Notes: a model not told the origin generated them from the letters alone. A DNA stretch of 64,000 nt from Syntrophomonas sp. (GCA_016841875.1 JAENYG010000012.1:42126-106125); one strand, 5' to 3'. Positions 27,132 to 37,660 are shown, counted from the stretch's first letter. Numbers and translations: made by a program.

Positions 27132-27830
27132 TTATTTATGTACTCTGTAATCTGCTACCCGGTTCAACATCATCCAAAAGAGATAGGCTGGAACGCTGGC
27201 AGCCAGGTTTTCTTCACCCTTCTTAGTGTCAGCTGCATTTATTAATCCTTTTTTGGCCAGTTCATCTATAGCCGCTTCGCCACTTTCTATCATCCATTTT
27301 TCTAATGCCACATCTATCACCCCATTTCTCAAGTCTTCAAATAGCCTGCTCCAGGGAAAGTTAGGTCCCGGACAGTTAGGTCGGTTTACACTGTCAATGC
27401 GGTAATGCCCAATAATATGATCTTCATCAATCGGAATAGTATGCTTTTCAATCAACTGCCTGTGCAGCCATAAAGTTGCCTGGTACTGCTCCTCGGTAAG
27501 GGTACCGTCTCCACCCTGGGTTCCATAGCCCTCATGTTCGATGCCTATAGTATATCGGTTAGGATTAGTGCCACTGTACAGGCTCCAGGACGGCCTGTTT
27601 ACTTGTCCAGCATGCCAGCTGGCCTTACTGTCAGATACCATTTGAATTATCTGCCCTCTGCGTGTCACCAGGTAATGTGCGCTCGCTTCTGCTGCCGGAT
27701 TCTGCAACCAGCTCAAGCATCCCGGGTATTTACCGGCGGTAATATGATCAACTATCGCCAGTATCTCCCTACCATTTCTGCTGCTTTCATTTGGAGACGG
27801 CTTTTGCTCAATCTTATATTCCCTGTTCAC
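27132..27830 (-). CDS. N-acetylmuramoyl-L-alanine amidase (amidase_2/PGRP fold)
   Basis: Zinc amidase that cleaves the sugar-peptide bond of peptidoglycan. Catalytic domain about residues 20-160: first zinc His in AIVDHITAG, SAHYLVTRRGQIIQMV, Trp-His in ASWHAGQVNRPSW, TIGIEHEGYG, and DHIIGHYRIDSVNRPNCPGP with the other zinc ligand. The C-terminal 60 residues (ALEKWMIESGEAAIDELAKKG, then LINAAD) resemble the SLH-like tail of phage/spore amidases. No signal peptide, so release probably needs lysis, as in sporulation or prophage use. GTG start at 27830 after AGGAGGTG. Confidence 0.88.
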   Translation of the reverse strand: MNREYKIEQKPSPNESSRNGREILAIVDHITAGKYPGCLSWLQNPAAEASAHYLVTRRGQIIQMVSDSKASWHAGQVNRPSWSLYSGTNPNRYTIGIEHEGYGTQGGDGTLTEEQYQATLWLHRQLIEKHTIPIDEDHIIGHYRIDSVNRPNCPGPNFPWSRLFEDLRNGVIDVALEKWMIESGEAAIDELAKKGLINAADTKKGEENLAASVPAYLFWMMLNRVADYRVHK

Positions 27831-27964
27831 CTATGCTCACCTCCTAAATCCTAAAATCCACTACTTGAAAAAGGAATACTTATCCATACTGTCCTCCCTC
27901 CTGGTAGAGATTTTAAACAATGTAAAAATACTTATAGGCAACCATTCGCCGAAGGGATTGTAAT

Positions 27965-28119
27965 TTCCTGTCAATTGCAGAGGCTTGTCTTACTGTGTTA
28001 ACAATAGCAAGAAGCGCGCACAGCCTCCAGTTGCAAATTGTTTCTTTTAGCCTCCTTTGGTGAGGTATCGATCTCTTTCAAAGGTAATCATACGTTATTT
28101 ATGCAAGTCAAGAACCGTC
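27965..28119. repeat. Direct repeat, left copy
   Basis: About 155 bp, closely matching 28877-29044 in the same orientation. Contains two imperfect inverted repeats: CAATTGCAGAGGCT with AGCCTCCAGTTGCAAATTG, and CCTTTGGTGAG with CTCTTTCAAAGG. It ends in AAGTCAAGAACCGTC, a motif seen again at the right copy and (as the complement) near 50883. Looks like a non-autonomous, RAYT/REP-type or MITE-like repeat. Confidence 0.7.
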
Positions 28120-28205
28120 ACCAACTTGTAAAAAAAGACTTGACTTTAATTAGCTGGCCTCTTGGTTACCAAAAGAACCTTAAAAAAGTCCCTTTGCATT
28201 AATAA

Positions 28206-28751
28206 TCAAGATGTATATTTAGATATAGTTGTTAAATATCTACCATCAATAGTTACTGATGTAATATCTTTGAAAGGTATGACGGTTGGTTTTTGATCCC
28301 ATTCTCCTAATGCATCAAAACCTAAAAATACTATAGATTTAGTATTGACCTCGATAATCTTACCAATGTTGAAACTCGAATTTATTTTCTTTTCACCTTC
28401 GACTATAATATTTTTGCCCAACAATATAAAATCCCTAAACATTTTTTCCCATCCATCTAGAGCTATCTTTGATGCGTTCCCAGTTTGGTCATATATAGCC
28501 TCTTCTATTAGAATTTTTTTAATGAAAATTTCAATATCACTAATACGAACATTCGTTAAATCCTTTAATCTAACTATTTTATAGCCATCAAATTGAAAAT
28601 CATATAAATACTGAATATAAAGTAATTCTTCACTTATTTGCATAGGAATACAAGTAATAGGATGTCTATCAATTTTATTTCTCTCAATTTGGACAATATC
28701 CTCGGACATAATTGAGCCTTGTAAAATTTCAATGATTTCAGTTTTATTCAT
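28206..28751 (-). CDS. Immunity-like hypothetical protein next to a YD-repeat toxin tail
   Basis: A 181-residue soluble protein with no signal peptide or Cys pair; acidic/Ile-rich N-terminus (TEIIEILQGSIMSEDIVQIE) and a C-terminal beta-rich region (IVFLGFDALGEWDQKPTVIP, FKDITSVTIDGRYLTTI). I do not recognise the family. Its start (ATG 28751, AAGG 9 bases upstream) overlaps the end of a YD-repeat protein tail, the position an immunity gene takes behind an Rhs-type toxin. Lower GC than its neighbours, which fits imported immunity genes. The immunity role is inference from position only. Confidence 0.55.
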   Translation of the reverse strand: MNKTEIIEILQGSIMSEDIVQIERNKIDRHPITCIPMQISEELLYIQYLYDFQFDGYKIVRLKDLTNVRISDIEIFIKKILIEEAIYDQTGNASKIALDGWEKMFRDFILLGKNIIVEGEKKINSSFNIGKIIEVNTKSIVFLGFDALGEWDQKPTVIPFKDITSVTIDGRYLTTISKYTS

Positions 28752-28860
28752 TTTCATCATCCTTTATATGAGACATGGGGACAAATTCTGCTGGATCGAT
28801 CTCATAGACATTAGCCTGAGTCCGGTTACCCCGACTGTCATACTGATATATAATTCTTCG
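28744..28860 (-). pseudogene. C-terminal remnant of a YD-repeat (Rhs-like) protein
   Basis: Thirty-eight residues ending in TAA at 28744: a YD-repeat signature (IIYQYDSRGNRTQANVYEID) and a short tail (PAEFVPMSHIKDDENE). An in-frame TAG at 28861-28863 and the repeat at 28877 cut it off, so the large parent protein is missing. Only the last YD unit and tip survive. Confidence 0.6.
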
Positions 28861-28876
28861 CTACCAGGTCTGTTAA

Positions 28877-29044
28877 TTCCTGTCAATTGTAGATGAGGCT
28901 TGTCTTACTGTGTTAACAATAGCAAGAAGCCGCGCATTACTGCACGGCCTCCAGTTGCAAATTGTTTCTTTTAACCTCCTTTGGTGAGGCAATCGATCTC
29001 TTTCAAAGGTAATCATACGTTATTTATGCAAGTCAAGAACCGTC
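28877..29044. repeat. Direct repeat, right copy
   Basis: About 168 bp matching 27965-28119 at most positions, with small insertions (for example CGCGCATTACTGCACGG versus CGCGCACAG). The two copies bracket the YD tail and the immunity-like gene. Confidence 0.7.
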
Positions 29045-29062
29045 CCCGCTTGTATGCAGAGA

Positions 29063-29100
29063 GAAGCCCCCCATTAATTCCTGAATTAATGGGGGGCTTC
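29063..29100 (-). terminator. Terminator of groESL
   Basis: An 18-bp perfect stem: 29063-29080 pairs with 29083-29100 (core CCCCCCATTAATTC/GAATTAATGGGGGG), about 45 bases past the groEL stop. Confidence 0.8.
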
Positions 29101-29145
29101 ATCTTTATCTTAATTTTTACCTACCAGGTTTGGATAAGGGCCTTC

Positions 29146-30810
<1,665 letters not shown>

Positions 30811-31101
30811 TTAGCCTATTTTAGCAAGTATATCCTTTTCAGGGATAATAAGATAATCATCACCATCATACTTAATACTGTTTCCAGCATATTTTTTAAA
30901 GATGACTTTATCTCCGACTGCTACAGCCATAGGTATGATTTCTCCTTTTTCGTTTACCGCACCCGGCCCAACAGCCAGTACGTTACCTTCTTGAGGCCTT
31001 TCTTTCGCAGTATCGGGTACATAAAGACCACTTTTGGTTTTTTCTTCGGTTTCTTCGATAGGTTTAATTACTACATGATCTGCCAAAGGTTGAATGTTCA
31101 A
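30811..31101 (-). CDS. groS: Co-chaperonin GroES
   Basis: A 96-residue co-chaperonin: [22 protein letters not shown], mobile loop [15 protein letters not shown], and the ending [15 protein letters not shown]. Start is TTG at 31101 with GAGGAGGT 6-7 bases upstream. First gene of the groESL operon behind a CIRCE operator. Confidence 0.97.
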   Translation of the reverse strand: MNIQPLADHVVIKPIEETEEKTKSGLYVPDTAKERPQEGNVLAVGPGAVNEKGEIIPMAVAVGDKVIFKKYAGNSIKYDGDDYLIIPEKDILAKIG

Positions 31102-31135
31102 AGGTATACCTCCTCATAATTTTTTTATTTTGTTG

Positions 31136-31162
31136 TTAGCACTCGTCGAGCATGAGTGCTAA
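31136..31162. promoter_or_regulatory. CIRCE operator (HrcA binding site)
   Basis: Perfect CIRCE inverted repeat TTAGCACTC-9 bases-GAGTGCTAA, located between the groES promoter and start codon; it is the binding site of the HrcA heat-shock repressor. Confidence 0.97.
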
Positions 31163-31173
31163 CATTAATTATA

Positions 31174-31202
31174 ATATTAGGCAAGATTCAGCCAGTATTC
31201 AA
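31174..31202 (-). promoter_or_regulatory. groESL promoter
   Basis: Minus-strand TTGAAT (31202-31197), 17-base spacer, TAATAT (31179-31174), just upstream of CIRCE; an overlapping TATAAT follows slightly downstream. Confidence 0.65.
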
Positions 31203-31392
31203 ATGAGAAAACGGGCTAAATTCGCCCAATATCATCGATTAATAGTATGCTCCTATCATTTTCTTTTTATACCTTCAAATAACGCTGTTTTTTGAAATTC
31301 AAATAGAATCACTTCAATATGGTTTTCCCAATTGCCATTAACATGACTTTTATCAGTATGTTGCTATCGTAAATAATTCAAAAAATAAATAA

Positions 31393-31417
31393 CGGTAATG
31401 AACTAATTTCATTACCG
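31393..31417 (-). terminator. Terminator of the molybdopterin operon
   Basis: CGGTAATGAA (31393-31402) pairs with TTCATTACCG (31408-31417); on the minus strand it is followed by a T-rich run (TTATTTATTTTT). Confidence 0.8.
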
Positions 31418-31451
31418 CCCTTGATAATCTTCATCTCAGTTATTTTAGTAA

Positions 31452-31943
31452 TCAATCCTGTCCGCATTCTGAGGCAGAACCGATAATAATATCCAGCCCA
31501 TGTGCCAGCGCGGGAATGACTGCTTCCAGTGATTCCCGAACCCCCTTAACACTCCCGGGCAGATTTATAATAAGCGTATTTCTCCTTATCCCGGCCACGG
31601 CCCTGGATAGCATGGCTTTAGCTGTCTTCTGCATACCGTAAGAACGCATAGCTTCAGGGATACCGGGAACCAATTTTTCTATGACTTGCAGGCTCGCTTC
31701 AGGCGTAACATCACGGCTTGAAAAACCAGTACCTCCTGACGTTAGCAAGAGGTTGAGTCCTAACTCATCACAAGCATATTTCATCTTCTCTATTATGATA
31801 TCTTTTTCATCAGGGATTACCTCATAATATCCAATAACATAATCAGGACCGAGCATTTCCTTGATTTGTTCACCGCTGCGATCCTCTCTTTCCCCGGCTG
31901 CTCCTTTGTCACTCATTATCAGTATACCGGTTTTGTACATCAT
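31452..31943 (-). CDS. mog: Molybdenum cofactor protein MogA/MoaB family
   Basis: A 163-residue MoaB/Mog domain protein that adenylates molybdopterin before molybdenum insertion. Family motifs: [38 protein letters not shown], and [21 protein letters not shown]. Its ATG overlaps the preceding gene's TGA by 4 bases (ATGA). Last gene of a Moco operon that includes moaC-MOSC and moaA. Confidence 0.9.
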   Translation of the reverse strand: MMYKTGILIMSDKGAAGEREDRSGEQIKEMLGPDYVIGYYEVIPDEKDIIIEKMKYACDELGLNLLLTSGGTGFSSRDVTPEASLQVIEKLVPGIPEAMRSYGMQKTAKAMLSRAVAGIRRNTLIINLPGSVKGVRESLEAVIPALAHGLDIIIGSASECGQD

Positions 31944-32863
31944 ATCACCTCTACGATATCAGCCTTCTTGATCTTACCACCCTGGATCACCCGACAGAAT
32001 AATCCTTCGTAGGGCAACAGACTTACCCCCAGGGTTCGGGTCACTACACTGGGATGATCTTCCTTGCCTATTTGAGATATTTCTAAAACTGCACTTTCTC
32101 CTACTTTAAGTCTTTCACCAACTTGCAGTTCCTTAAGATCGATTCCTTCGATCAGCAGATTTTCTGCGAAATCCCCTGGTCCTGCATCCAAGCCGTGTTC
32201 CTGATTAGCTTTTAAGACACTGGCTCGATCCAGGCAGGTGACCTGTCTGGTCCATGGTCCGGCATGCCCATCATTTTCTATACCATGATTTTCTATAATA
32301 TTGGCCTGAAATACTTCCCGCTTAACCTGGCCTCGTTCCGGGCTTATACAAATCGAATATAGTCTTCCGTTTTTCTCAAATTGTCCTCTCTCTTCTTGTA
32401 TTACATGACCGCTTTTACCGCCTGATTTTTCCACTAACATTATACCGCCTATTTCCATCCATCGATCCAGAGCCTTTCCCATGTCGTAGATGGTAAGAGC
32501 GGCGATAGTGACCGCAGTAATAGCCTCCATTTCCACCCCGGTTTTACCGGTTGTCTTTACCTGCGATTCGATTATTATGCTGGAGTTATCGTGGTCAAAT
32601 TGAAAACTTATGTCCACCGAAGTCAGCATCAATGGATGACACATCGGTATTAATGCTGATGTTTTTTTTGCTCCCATTATTCCAGCAACCTGGGCTACGG
32701 ATAAAACATCTCCCTTTTTAATGCCTCCGCTCTTTATGGCGTTAAGAGTCTCGGGTTTCATTTTCACTGCCGCCCGGGCAATCGCGGCCCGTTCCGTGTC
32801 ATTTTTCCCGCTGACATCGACCATACGAGCCCGCCCCTCATTATTGATATGGGTAAAGTCCAC
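31940..32863 (-). CDS. moaC: MoaC-MOSC fusion protein
   Basis: Two domains in 307 residues. Residues about 1-158 are MoaC, the cyclic pyranopterin monophosphate synthase that acts after MoaA ([72 protein letters not shown]). Residues about 165-307 are a MOSC domain ([36 protein letters not shown]), a sulfur-carrier/Moco-binding fold related to the Moco sulfurase C-terminus. Lies 6 bases after moaA and overlaps mog. The MOSC half may handle or tailor the cofactor; that is inference. Confidence 0.92.
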   Translation of the reverse strand: MDFTHINNEGRARMVDVSGKNDTERAAIARAAVKMKPETLNAIKSGGIKKGDVLSVAQVAGIMGAKKTSALIPMCHPLMLTSVDISFQFDHDNSSIIIESQVKTTGKTGVEMEAITAVTIAALTIYDMGKALDRWMEIGGIMLVEKSGGKSGHVIQEERGQFEKNGRLYSICISPERGQVKREVFQANIIENHGIENDGHAGPWTRQVTCLDRASVLKANQEHGLDAGPGDFAENLLIEGIDLKELQVGERLKVGESAVLEISQIGKEDHPSVVTRTLGVSLLPYEGLFCRVIQGGKIKKADIVEVI

Positions 32864-32869
32864 GAGAAA

Positions 32870-33853
32870 TCATCCTCCTATTTGATACATCTTACGTTCA
32901 TTTTCGCTGCCCCATCCAGAATTCATTTGATGGCGAGGCGCTTTATTTATTATGGTCTTAATAAACAGGTTCTTTAAATCCTGATCGCTGGCTCCACTGA
33001 GCAGAGCTGATTTTAGGTTAACCTCGGCGTTTTCATAGAGGCACCCTCTTAAACTGCCATCGGCTGTCATGCGAATCCGGTTGCAGCTCCCACAGAAATG
33101 GTTGCTCATGGGACTTATAAAGCCAATAGTTCCCATTCCGCCTTGCATATGATAATACTTGGCCGGCCCATTACCTTCTATTTTGCTGCCTTCATAAAGT
33201 TCGTATTCCTGCTCAATCTTTTTCTTAATTTCATCTACACTCATAAGTTTCTCCTGATTCCAGAACAACAGGTCACCAATTGGCATGAACTCTATAAACC
33301 TGATATGCAGTGGATATTTGTAAGCTAAGGCTGCAAAATCCAGAATCTCAGAATCGTTAAAGCCTTTTATCACTACGGTATTTATTTTGACCGGCTCCAT
33401 ACCCAGCTCCAGGGCTTGAAAAACAGCTCCACTTACTTTTTCCAGATTTCCTCCCCGGGTGATATATTTGAATTTTTCACCAACCATGGTATCCATACTA
33501 AAGTTTACCCGGTTAAGACCGGCCTGCTTCAATTCTTCCGCCATATCCGGGAACAATATCCCATTAGTAGTTAAAGCCAGATCATCGATCCCCGATAAAC
33601 CCGCAATATCACTCACCATCTGAACAATATTCTTTCTTATCAGAGGCTCTCCTCCAGTCAGCCGAACCTTCCTGATCCCCAGGCTGGAAGCGATCTTGAT
33701 GAGTCGAGCTATCTCTTCCAGGCTGAGTATATCATAATGGTCTATCTTTTTTATGCCCTCTTCAGGCATACAGTATCTGCACCTCAAATTACACCGGTCA
33801 GTAATGGAGACTCTTAAATAATTGATCTCTCTTCCATAACTATCCCTCATCAA
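32870..33853 (-). CDS. moaA: GTP 3',8-cyclase MoaA
   Basis: Radical SAM enzyme converting GTP to the cyclic precursor of molybdopterin. 327 residues with the N-terminal Fe-S triad in CNLRCRYCMPEEG, the SAM site VRLTGGEPLIRKN, the second Fe-S cluster in FCGSCNRIRMTADGSLRGCL and the essential C-terminal Gly-Gly (QIGG). Start ATG 33853 (an ATG 3 bases downstream is an alternative). First of the moaA / moaC-MOSC / mog operon, preceded by a small Cys-rich ORF. Confidence 0.96.
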   Translation of the reverse strand: MMRDSYGREINYLRVSITDRCNLRCRYCMPEEGIKKIDHYDILSLEEIARLIKIASSLGIRKVRLTGGEPLIRKNIVQMVSDIAGLSGIDDLALTTNGILFPDMAEELKQAGLNRVNFSMDTMVGEKFKYITRGGNLEKVSGAVFQALELGMEPVKINTVVIKGFNDSEILDFAALAYKYPLHIRFIEFMPIGDLLFWNQEKLMSVDEIKKKIEQEYELYEGSKIEGNGPAKYYHMQGGMGTIGFISPMSNHFCGSCNRIRMTADGSLRGCLYENAEVNLKSALLSGASDQDLKNLFIKTIINKAPRHQMNSGWGSENERKMYQIGG

Positions 33854-33903
33854 CTTCCCCTCCCTAAGACGGTATAGTCATAAACCGACTACGCTTGTCC
33901 TTA

Positions 33904-34077
33904 CTAAAAGCATCCCAGTTCGCAGCCGTAGATTTTTATACTAGCCTCATCACAAAGCTCTCCCATTCTCGCCAGCTCGATTTGACTATCAACGGCAAAC
34001 TTCCTTGCCTCAGTACAGCTTATCTTTCCGTTCGGGCACTGCGCTATCAGTTTAGCAACTAATTCCTGCTGATTCAT
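33904..34077 (-). CDS. Small Cys-containing protein upstream of moaA
   Basis: Fifty-seven residues from ATG 34077 (GGGAGGT 9 bases upstream) to TAG 33904. Has a small helical pattern (QQELVAKLIAQCPNGKISCT, EARKFAVD) and a C-terminal KIYGCELGCF. I recall short proteins with an ISCxxAxxIA...CxLGCF pattern beside Moco and energy genes in Clostridia and sulfate reducers, but their function is not known to me. Only 50 bases separate it from moaA, so it probably leads the operon. Confidence 0.65.
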   Translation of the reverse strand: MNQQELVAKLIAQCPNGKISCTEARKFAVDSQIELARMGELCDEASIKIYGCELGCF

Positions 34078-34514
34078 TATTTACATACCTCCCTGATAAT
34101 AAATAAAACCCTTAACAGGGCAAAATCACCTTATAAGTAATAACATTGAGTTAAGATAATAGACGGCAATCCTCGGGGACTGCCAATGGCCTTAATCAAT
34201 AACTTTGATAATATATCACTTAATCAATAATAAGCATATGTTTCGGCTGATTTATACATATATCTTGAAACTATCTTGTAATTTAGGGATTATTATAATT
34301 TATTATACAACATATTTTAGTTCAGCTACAATTTACATTTGATGGGTGTCAGACTTTTATTATTTTCTGAAAATACGTAGAGGAGGTATCCATTTTAGGT
34401 AATAAATAATAACAGCCAGACACCCAACTACTGCTTATGACATCCAAAAATATGATATGATTAGATGCAGAAACATAATCCTGGTTCTTCCTTATATAGA
34501 GAGGGGGGTATAAC

Positions 34515-34940
34515 ATGTCTTCACTACAATGGATACTGGTGGCCATAGTCAGCGGAGCTATTGAAGTGGCTTCCGCAGGTTTCTGGTTTTTGTGGCTGGG
34601 AGCGGCCGCCCTGCTGGTAGCACTGGGGGTCAGTCTCAATATACTGGTCAGCCCGGAGAGCCAGCTGCTGGTATTTGCCATATTAAGCGCTCTATTAATA
34701 ATCTTTACCCGTCCCCTGGTAGTAAAACTGTTTAAAACCGAAGATGTTCCTACCACGGCAGAGGCTCTTATAGGCCAGCACGGGATTAGTCTAAGCGAGA
34801 TCAAACCCATGCACTATGGCCAGGTTAAACTAAACGGGGAAGTATGGACAGCTGCATCCGATGATGAGATTGCCGAGGGTACCCGGGTCGAAGTTAAAGG
34901 TATAGAAGGAGTTAAGCTCCTGGTTAAAATCTCTGAATAA
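34515..34940 (+). CDS. NfeD-like membrane protein
   Basis: A 141-residue short NfeD (NfeD1b type): three hydrophobic segments in the first 75 residues (WILVAIVSGAIEVASAGFWF, LWLGAAALLVALGVSL, LLVFAILSALLIIFTRPLVV) and a C-terminal OB-fold (ALIGQHGISLSEIKPMHYGQ, VKLNGEVWTAASD). NfeD proteins partner with SPFH proteins in membrane microdomains, and an SPFH gene follows 36 bases downstream. ATG is behind GAGGGGGG. The gap 34078-34514 upstream holds no gene that I can see. Confidence 0.9.
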   Translation: MSSLQWILVAIVSGAIEVASAGFWFLWLGAAALLVALGVSLNILVSPESQLLVFAILSALLIIFTRPLVVKLFKTEDVPTTAEALIGQHGISLSEIKPMHYGQVKLNGEVWTAASDDEIAEGTRVEVKGIEGVKLLVKISE

Positions 34941-34976
34941 ACAGCAATATTGGCTTATGTGAAAGGAGAGATTCTG

Positions 34977-35921
34977 ATGCAATATTTTGTTAATACTGTG
35001 CTTGTAGTGTTTGTAATATTTATTGGCCTGACTTCCATAAAAATAATTAAACAATCTACGGTAGGTATTATTGAACGCCTGGGAAGATATCATAAAACTG
35101 CTGCCCGAGGCATCAATGTCATAGTTCCTTTTATCGACCGCTTTCGGGCTATAGTAGACTTGCGGGAACAGGTAATGGATTTCCCGCCTCAGCCGGTTAT
35201 AACCAAAGATAATGTAACCATGATGATCGACACCGTGATATACTATCAGGTAACCGACGCATTCAAGTATATTTATGAAATCGCTTCACCTATACCAGCC
35301 ATCGAAAATCTTACTGCTACTACCCTCAGAAACATCGTTGGTGACCTGGAACTGGATGAAACCCTTACTTCTCGGGATGTAGTCAATACCAAACTTCGCT
35401 CTATCCTGGACGAAGCTACTGATAAGTGGGGGATAAAAGTAAACCGGGTAGAATTAAAAAATATCCTGCCGCCTATGGATATCCAGAATGCCATGGAAAA
35501 GCAGATGCGGGCAGAAAGGGAAAAACGCGAAGCGGTCCTTAGGGCCGAGGGGCAAAAAACAGCCGCTATCCTGGACGCTGAAGGCAGAAAACAGTCGGCT
35601 ATATTAACTGCTGAAGCCGTAAGAGAAGCTGCTATAAGAGAAGCGGAAGGATCAAGGCAGGCTCAAATACTCAGAGCACAGGGTGAATCTGAGGCAATTC
35701 TTATGGTACAAAAAGCGTTTTCGGACAGTCTGGTTATGATAAGAGAAGCACAGGCAGATGACAAAGTCCTGGCTTTAAAATCTCTAGAGGCATTAAAAGC
35801 TATTGGGGACGGACAGTCCACCAAGCTCATAATACCCGGAGACCTGACCGGTCTCAGCAGCGTTTTCGCAGCACTCAAAGAAGTAGTAACAGATGATAAA
35901 AAGCCGCCCCGGACGGAATAA
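34977..35921 (+). CDS. SPFH/band 7 (stomatin-like, QmcA) membrane protein
   Basis: A 314-residue membrane scaffold: N-terminal anchor (YFVNTVLVVFVIFIGLTSIK), SPFH domain (GIIERLGRYHKTAARGINVI, DLREQVMDFPPQPVITKDNV, YYQVTDAFKYIYEI) and a long Ala/Glu-rich coiled coil (residues about 180-260). Members form oligomeric rings that organise proteases and lipid domains. ATG at 34977 is behind AAAGGAGAG; an in-frame TTG at 34950 lacks a site. Operon with the NfeD gene. Confidence 0.93.
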   Translation: MQYFVNTVLVVFVIFIGLTSIKIIKQSTVGIIERLGRYHKTAARGINVIVPFIDRFRAIVDLREQVMDFPPQPVITKDNVTMMIDTVIYYQVTDAFKYIYEIASPIPAIENLTATTLRNIVGDLELDETLTSRDVVNTKLRSILDEATDKWGIKVNRVELKNILPPMDIQNAMEKQMRAEREKREAVLRAEGQKTAAILDAEGRKQSAILTAEAVREAAIREAEGSRQAQILRAQGESEAILMVQKAFSDSLVMIREAQADDKVLALKSLEALKAIGDGQSTKLIIPGDLTGLSSVFAALKEVVTDDKKPPRTE

Positions 35922-35976
35922 CCTGCTATTAGGATTTAGCTAATGTTTTTGCGTGATCTCAGATAACATAGTAGGC

Positions 35977-36236
35977 ACAAGATGCTAGACCGATGACAGA
36001 AGCCCCCTCCGGGGACCACCCCGGAGGGGGCAACTGATGTACCTTCATTTCATTGCGGTACAGTTGAGGGTGCACTTACAGCACAACCCCGGGGGCCGGG
36101 GCAACTGATGTACCTTCATTTCATTGCGGTACCACTATGGGTGCAATTTATGTTCGCAATGCTCACGGACGATTAAGGGTGCACTTCTGGGCTCGCTAAG
36201 CTCGAAATAATACTGAAGTGAAGATCAAGGCATGAG
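35977..36236 (+). repeat. GC-hairpin repeat family, copy 1
   Basis: Starts with a perfect 12-bp stem (36003-36014 with 36019-36030, CCCCCTCCGGGG core), then the unit GCAACTGATGTACCTTCATT (36030) which recurs 71 bases later at 36101. Further sequence (GTGCAATTTATGTTCGCAAT, AGGGTGCACTTCTGGG) is shared with 44391-44641. No open frame. Followed directly by a terminator, which suggests a transcribed RNA or a decayed mobile repeat. Confidence 0.75.
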
Positions 36237-36237
36237 A

Positions 36238-36287
36238 AAAACCTGCGATTGAGGCGTACCTGAGTACGTTGATTGAGCAGGTTTTTT
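36238..36287 (+). terminator. Terminator after repeat copy 1
   Basis: AAAACCTGC (36238-36246) pairs with GCAGGTTTT (36277-36285) and continues into T residues; the loop contains a small GTAC...GTAC hairpin. The following 36288-36482 shows no gene. Confidence 0.7.
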
Positions 36288-36482
36288 AAAATAACGCAGA
36301 TATTCGCTTTTTGTCTTCGGTCTGAGACCGATATTTTTCCATACCGGTCTCTATACTTTTCAGTATTTCAAAATTGTTACAAGGTTTGCTTGACCATATG
36401 GTCCTTGGCAACGGTCTAACCTTAAGCATTTGTTAGTATAGTAAAGGCACAATCAAGGCCTTAAAAGCCTCCCTCTGTTTCT

Positions 36483-37553
36483 CTAGGTTTGAAATATCCC
36501 TTTAACCCAATCACCTTCTAAGACTATACCATTGGGATAGATCATTTTACCATAGCCGTGTATCAAACCTTCTTTAAATTGCCCGGTATATTTACTGCCA
36601 TCGGCAAACAACATGGTCCCCTTTCCATCTGCCCAGTTATTCTTGAATTCACCGGTATAAACATCGCCATTGGAGGTTTTTAACTGTCCCCGTCCTTCGA
36701 TGATACCGTTCTTGACTTCACCCTGATAACTGATGCCTGCTTCATCAGGCCATACTATACTGCCGATTCCGGTAGCTTCATCGTTGGTAAATTCGCCAAC
36801 ATAAGCACGCTTATCTGCAAACAGCATATAACCCTGTCCCTCCATCTTGCCTTCCACAAAATCGCCTTTATACTGCCTTCCATCCAAGAAAATCTTGATT
36901 CCTGTACCGTGAGGTACACACCACTTCATCTCTCCAGTATAAACAGTACCATCGGGCCACTGTATAGTACCCTTCTCCCAGGTAGCGTAATTGATCCCAT
37001 TAACGAAATCACCAGTGTATTTTATCCCTTCCAGGGAGGTAAAAACTCCCCTGCCGTTGGCTGATCCATCTTTGAACTGCCCGGTATAATAACCTAACAG
37101 CTGGCCGTCCAGGTAAATCTCACAAGATTCCCTGGCAGAGCTGATAGTAATAGTCTGGGTATCAGCAACCCATTCCACAGTAGCTCCCAGGGCTTCACTC
37201 ACAAAGCGCAGTGGAACCAGGGTGCGGCCCTGGACGATCACAGCCGGAATATCCAGCTTGATAGCGGCATTGTTAACATAAGCCTCTTGCTTGCCTATGG
37301 TAAGGCTCATCACCCGGTTAACCGACTCCTTTTCAGCCACTACAGTCTGAGTAGTGCCATCCCAATATACATTCGCTCCCAGTGCTTCAAAAATCGTGCG
37401 CAGCTGGACCAGGGTGCGCCCGTGATAAATAATAGGCTGGACATCAAATGCCATGGTCTGCCCGTCCAGTATAACCACCGGAGCAGCACTGGCCGAAGGA
37501 ACAAAAAATGCCAGCAGGGCCAGCACCAGTAATGAAACTACTATTTTTCGCAT
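36483..37553 (-). CDS. Secreted stalk-domain protein with MORN repeats (copy A)
   Basis: 356-residue exported protein. Signal peptide (VVSLLVLALLAFFVPSASA), a copper-amine-oxidase-N-like stalk domain (about 22-135; HGRTLVQLRTIFEALGANV and QGRTLVPLRFVSEALGATV), then about nine MORN repeats (YTGEFKNNWADGKGTMLFAD type) to the end. MORN repeats elsewhere bind membranes or proteins; here they must be extracellular. ATG at 37553 has GGGAGGT upstream. Paralogue of the next gene at 37814. Role unknown; likely envelope or matrix. Confidence 0.88.
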   Translation of the reverse strand: MRKIVVSLLVLALLAFFVPSASAAPVVILDGQTMAFDVQPIIYHGRTLVQLRTIFEALGANVYWDGTTQTVVAEKESVNRVMSLTIGKQEAYVNNAAIKLDIPAVIVQGRTLVPLRFVSEALGATVEWVADTQTITISSARESCEIYLDGQLLGYYTGQFKDGSANGRGVFTSLEGIKYTGDFVNGINYATWEKGTIQWPDGTVYTGEMKWCVPHGTGIKIFLDGRQYKGDFVEGKMEGQGYMLFADKRAYVGEFTNDEATGIGSIVWPDEAGISYQGEVKNGIIEGRGQLKTSNGDVYTGEFKNNWADGKGTMLFADGSKYTGQFKEGLIHGYGKMIYPNGIVLEGDWVKGIFQT

Positions 37554-37605
37554 GAATAAGACCTCCCATAAGATCTGAAAAATATTGTGCAGATACATAT
37601 TGACC

Positions 37606-37660
37606 CTATAACATCAGCATAATCTTTGTACCCATTATATTAACCCCTTGGTATAATAGC
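37606..37660 (-). pseudogene. Stub of a fourth Asn/Asp-rich secreted protein gene
   Basis: Minus-strand AAGGGGTTAATATAATG followed by a frame MGTKIMLML-stop reproduces the leader and first codons of the genes starting at 39773 and 40667 (MGTKKTMLxL). Further upstream, GAAGCGGTTATATTTCCC resembles their leader. Only the very 5' end survives. Confidence 0.55.

Noticed and set aside
28770..28790. REP-like GGGGACAAATTCTG inside the YD-repeat tail
   Set aside because: It is coding sequence of the tail and only partly resembles the GGGGACGGTTC motif.
34078..34200. Molybdenum-cofactor riboswitch upstream of the moa operon
   Set aside because: The leader shows no long conserved Moco-RNA fold; only a short weak hairpin near CCCTGTTAAGGG was found.
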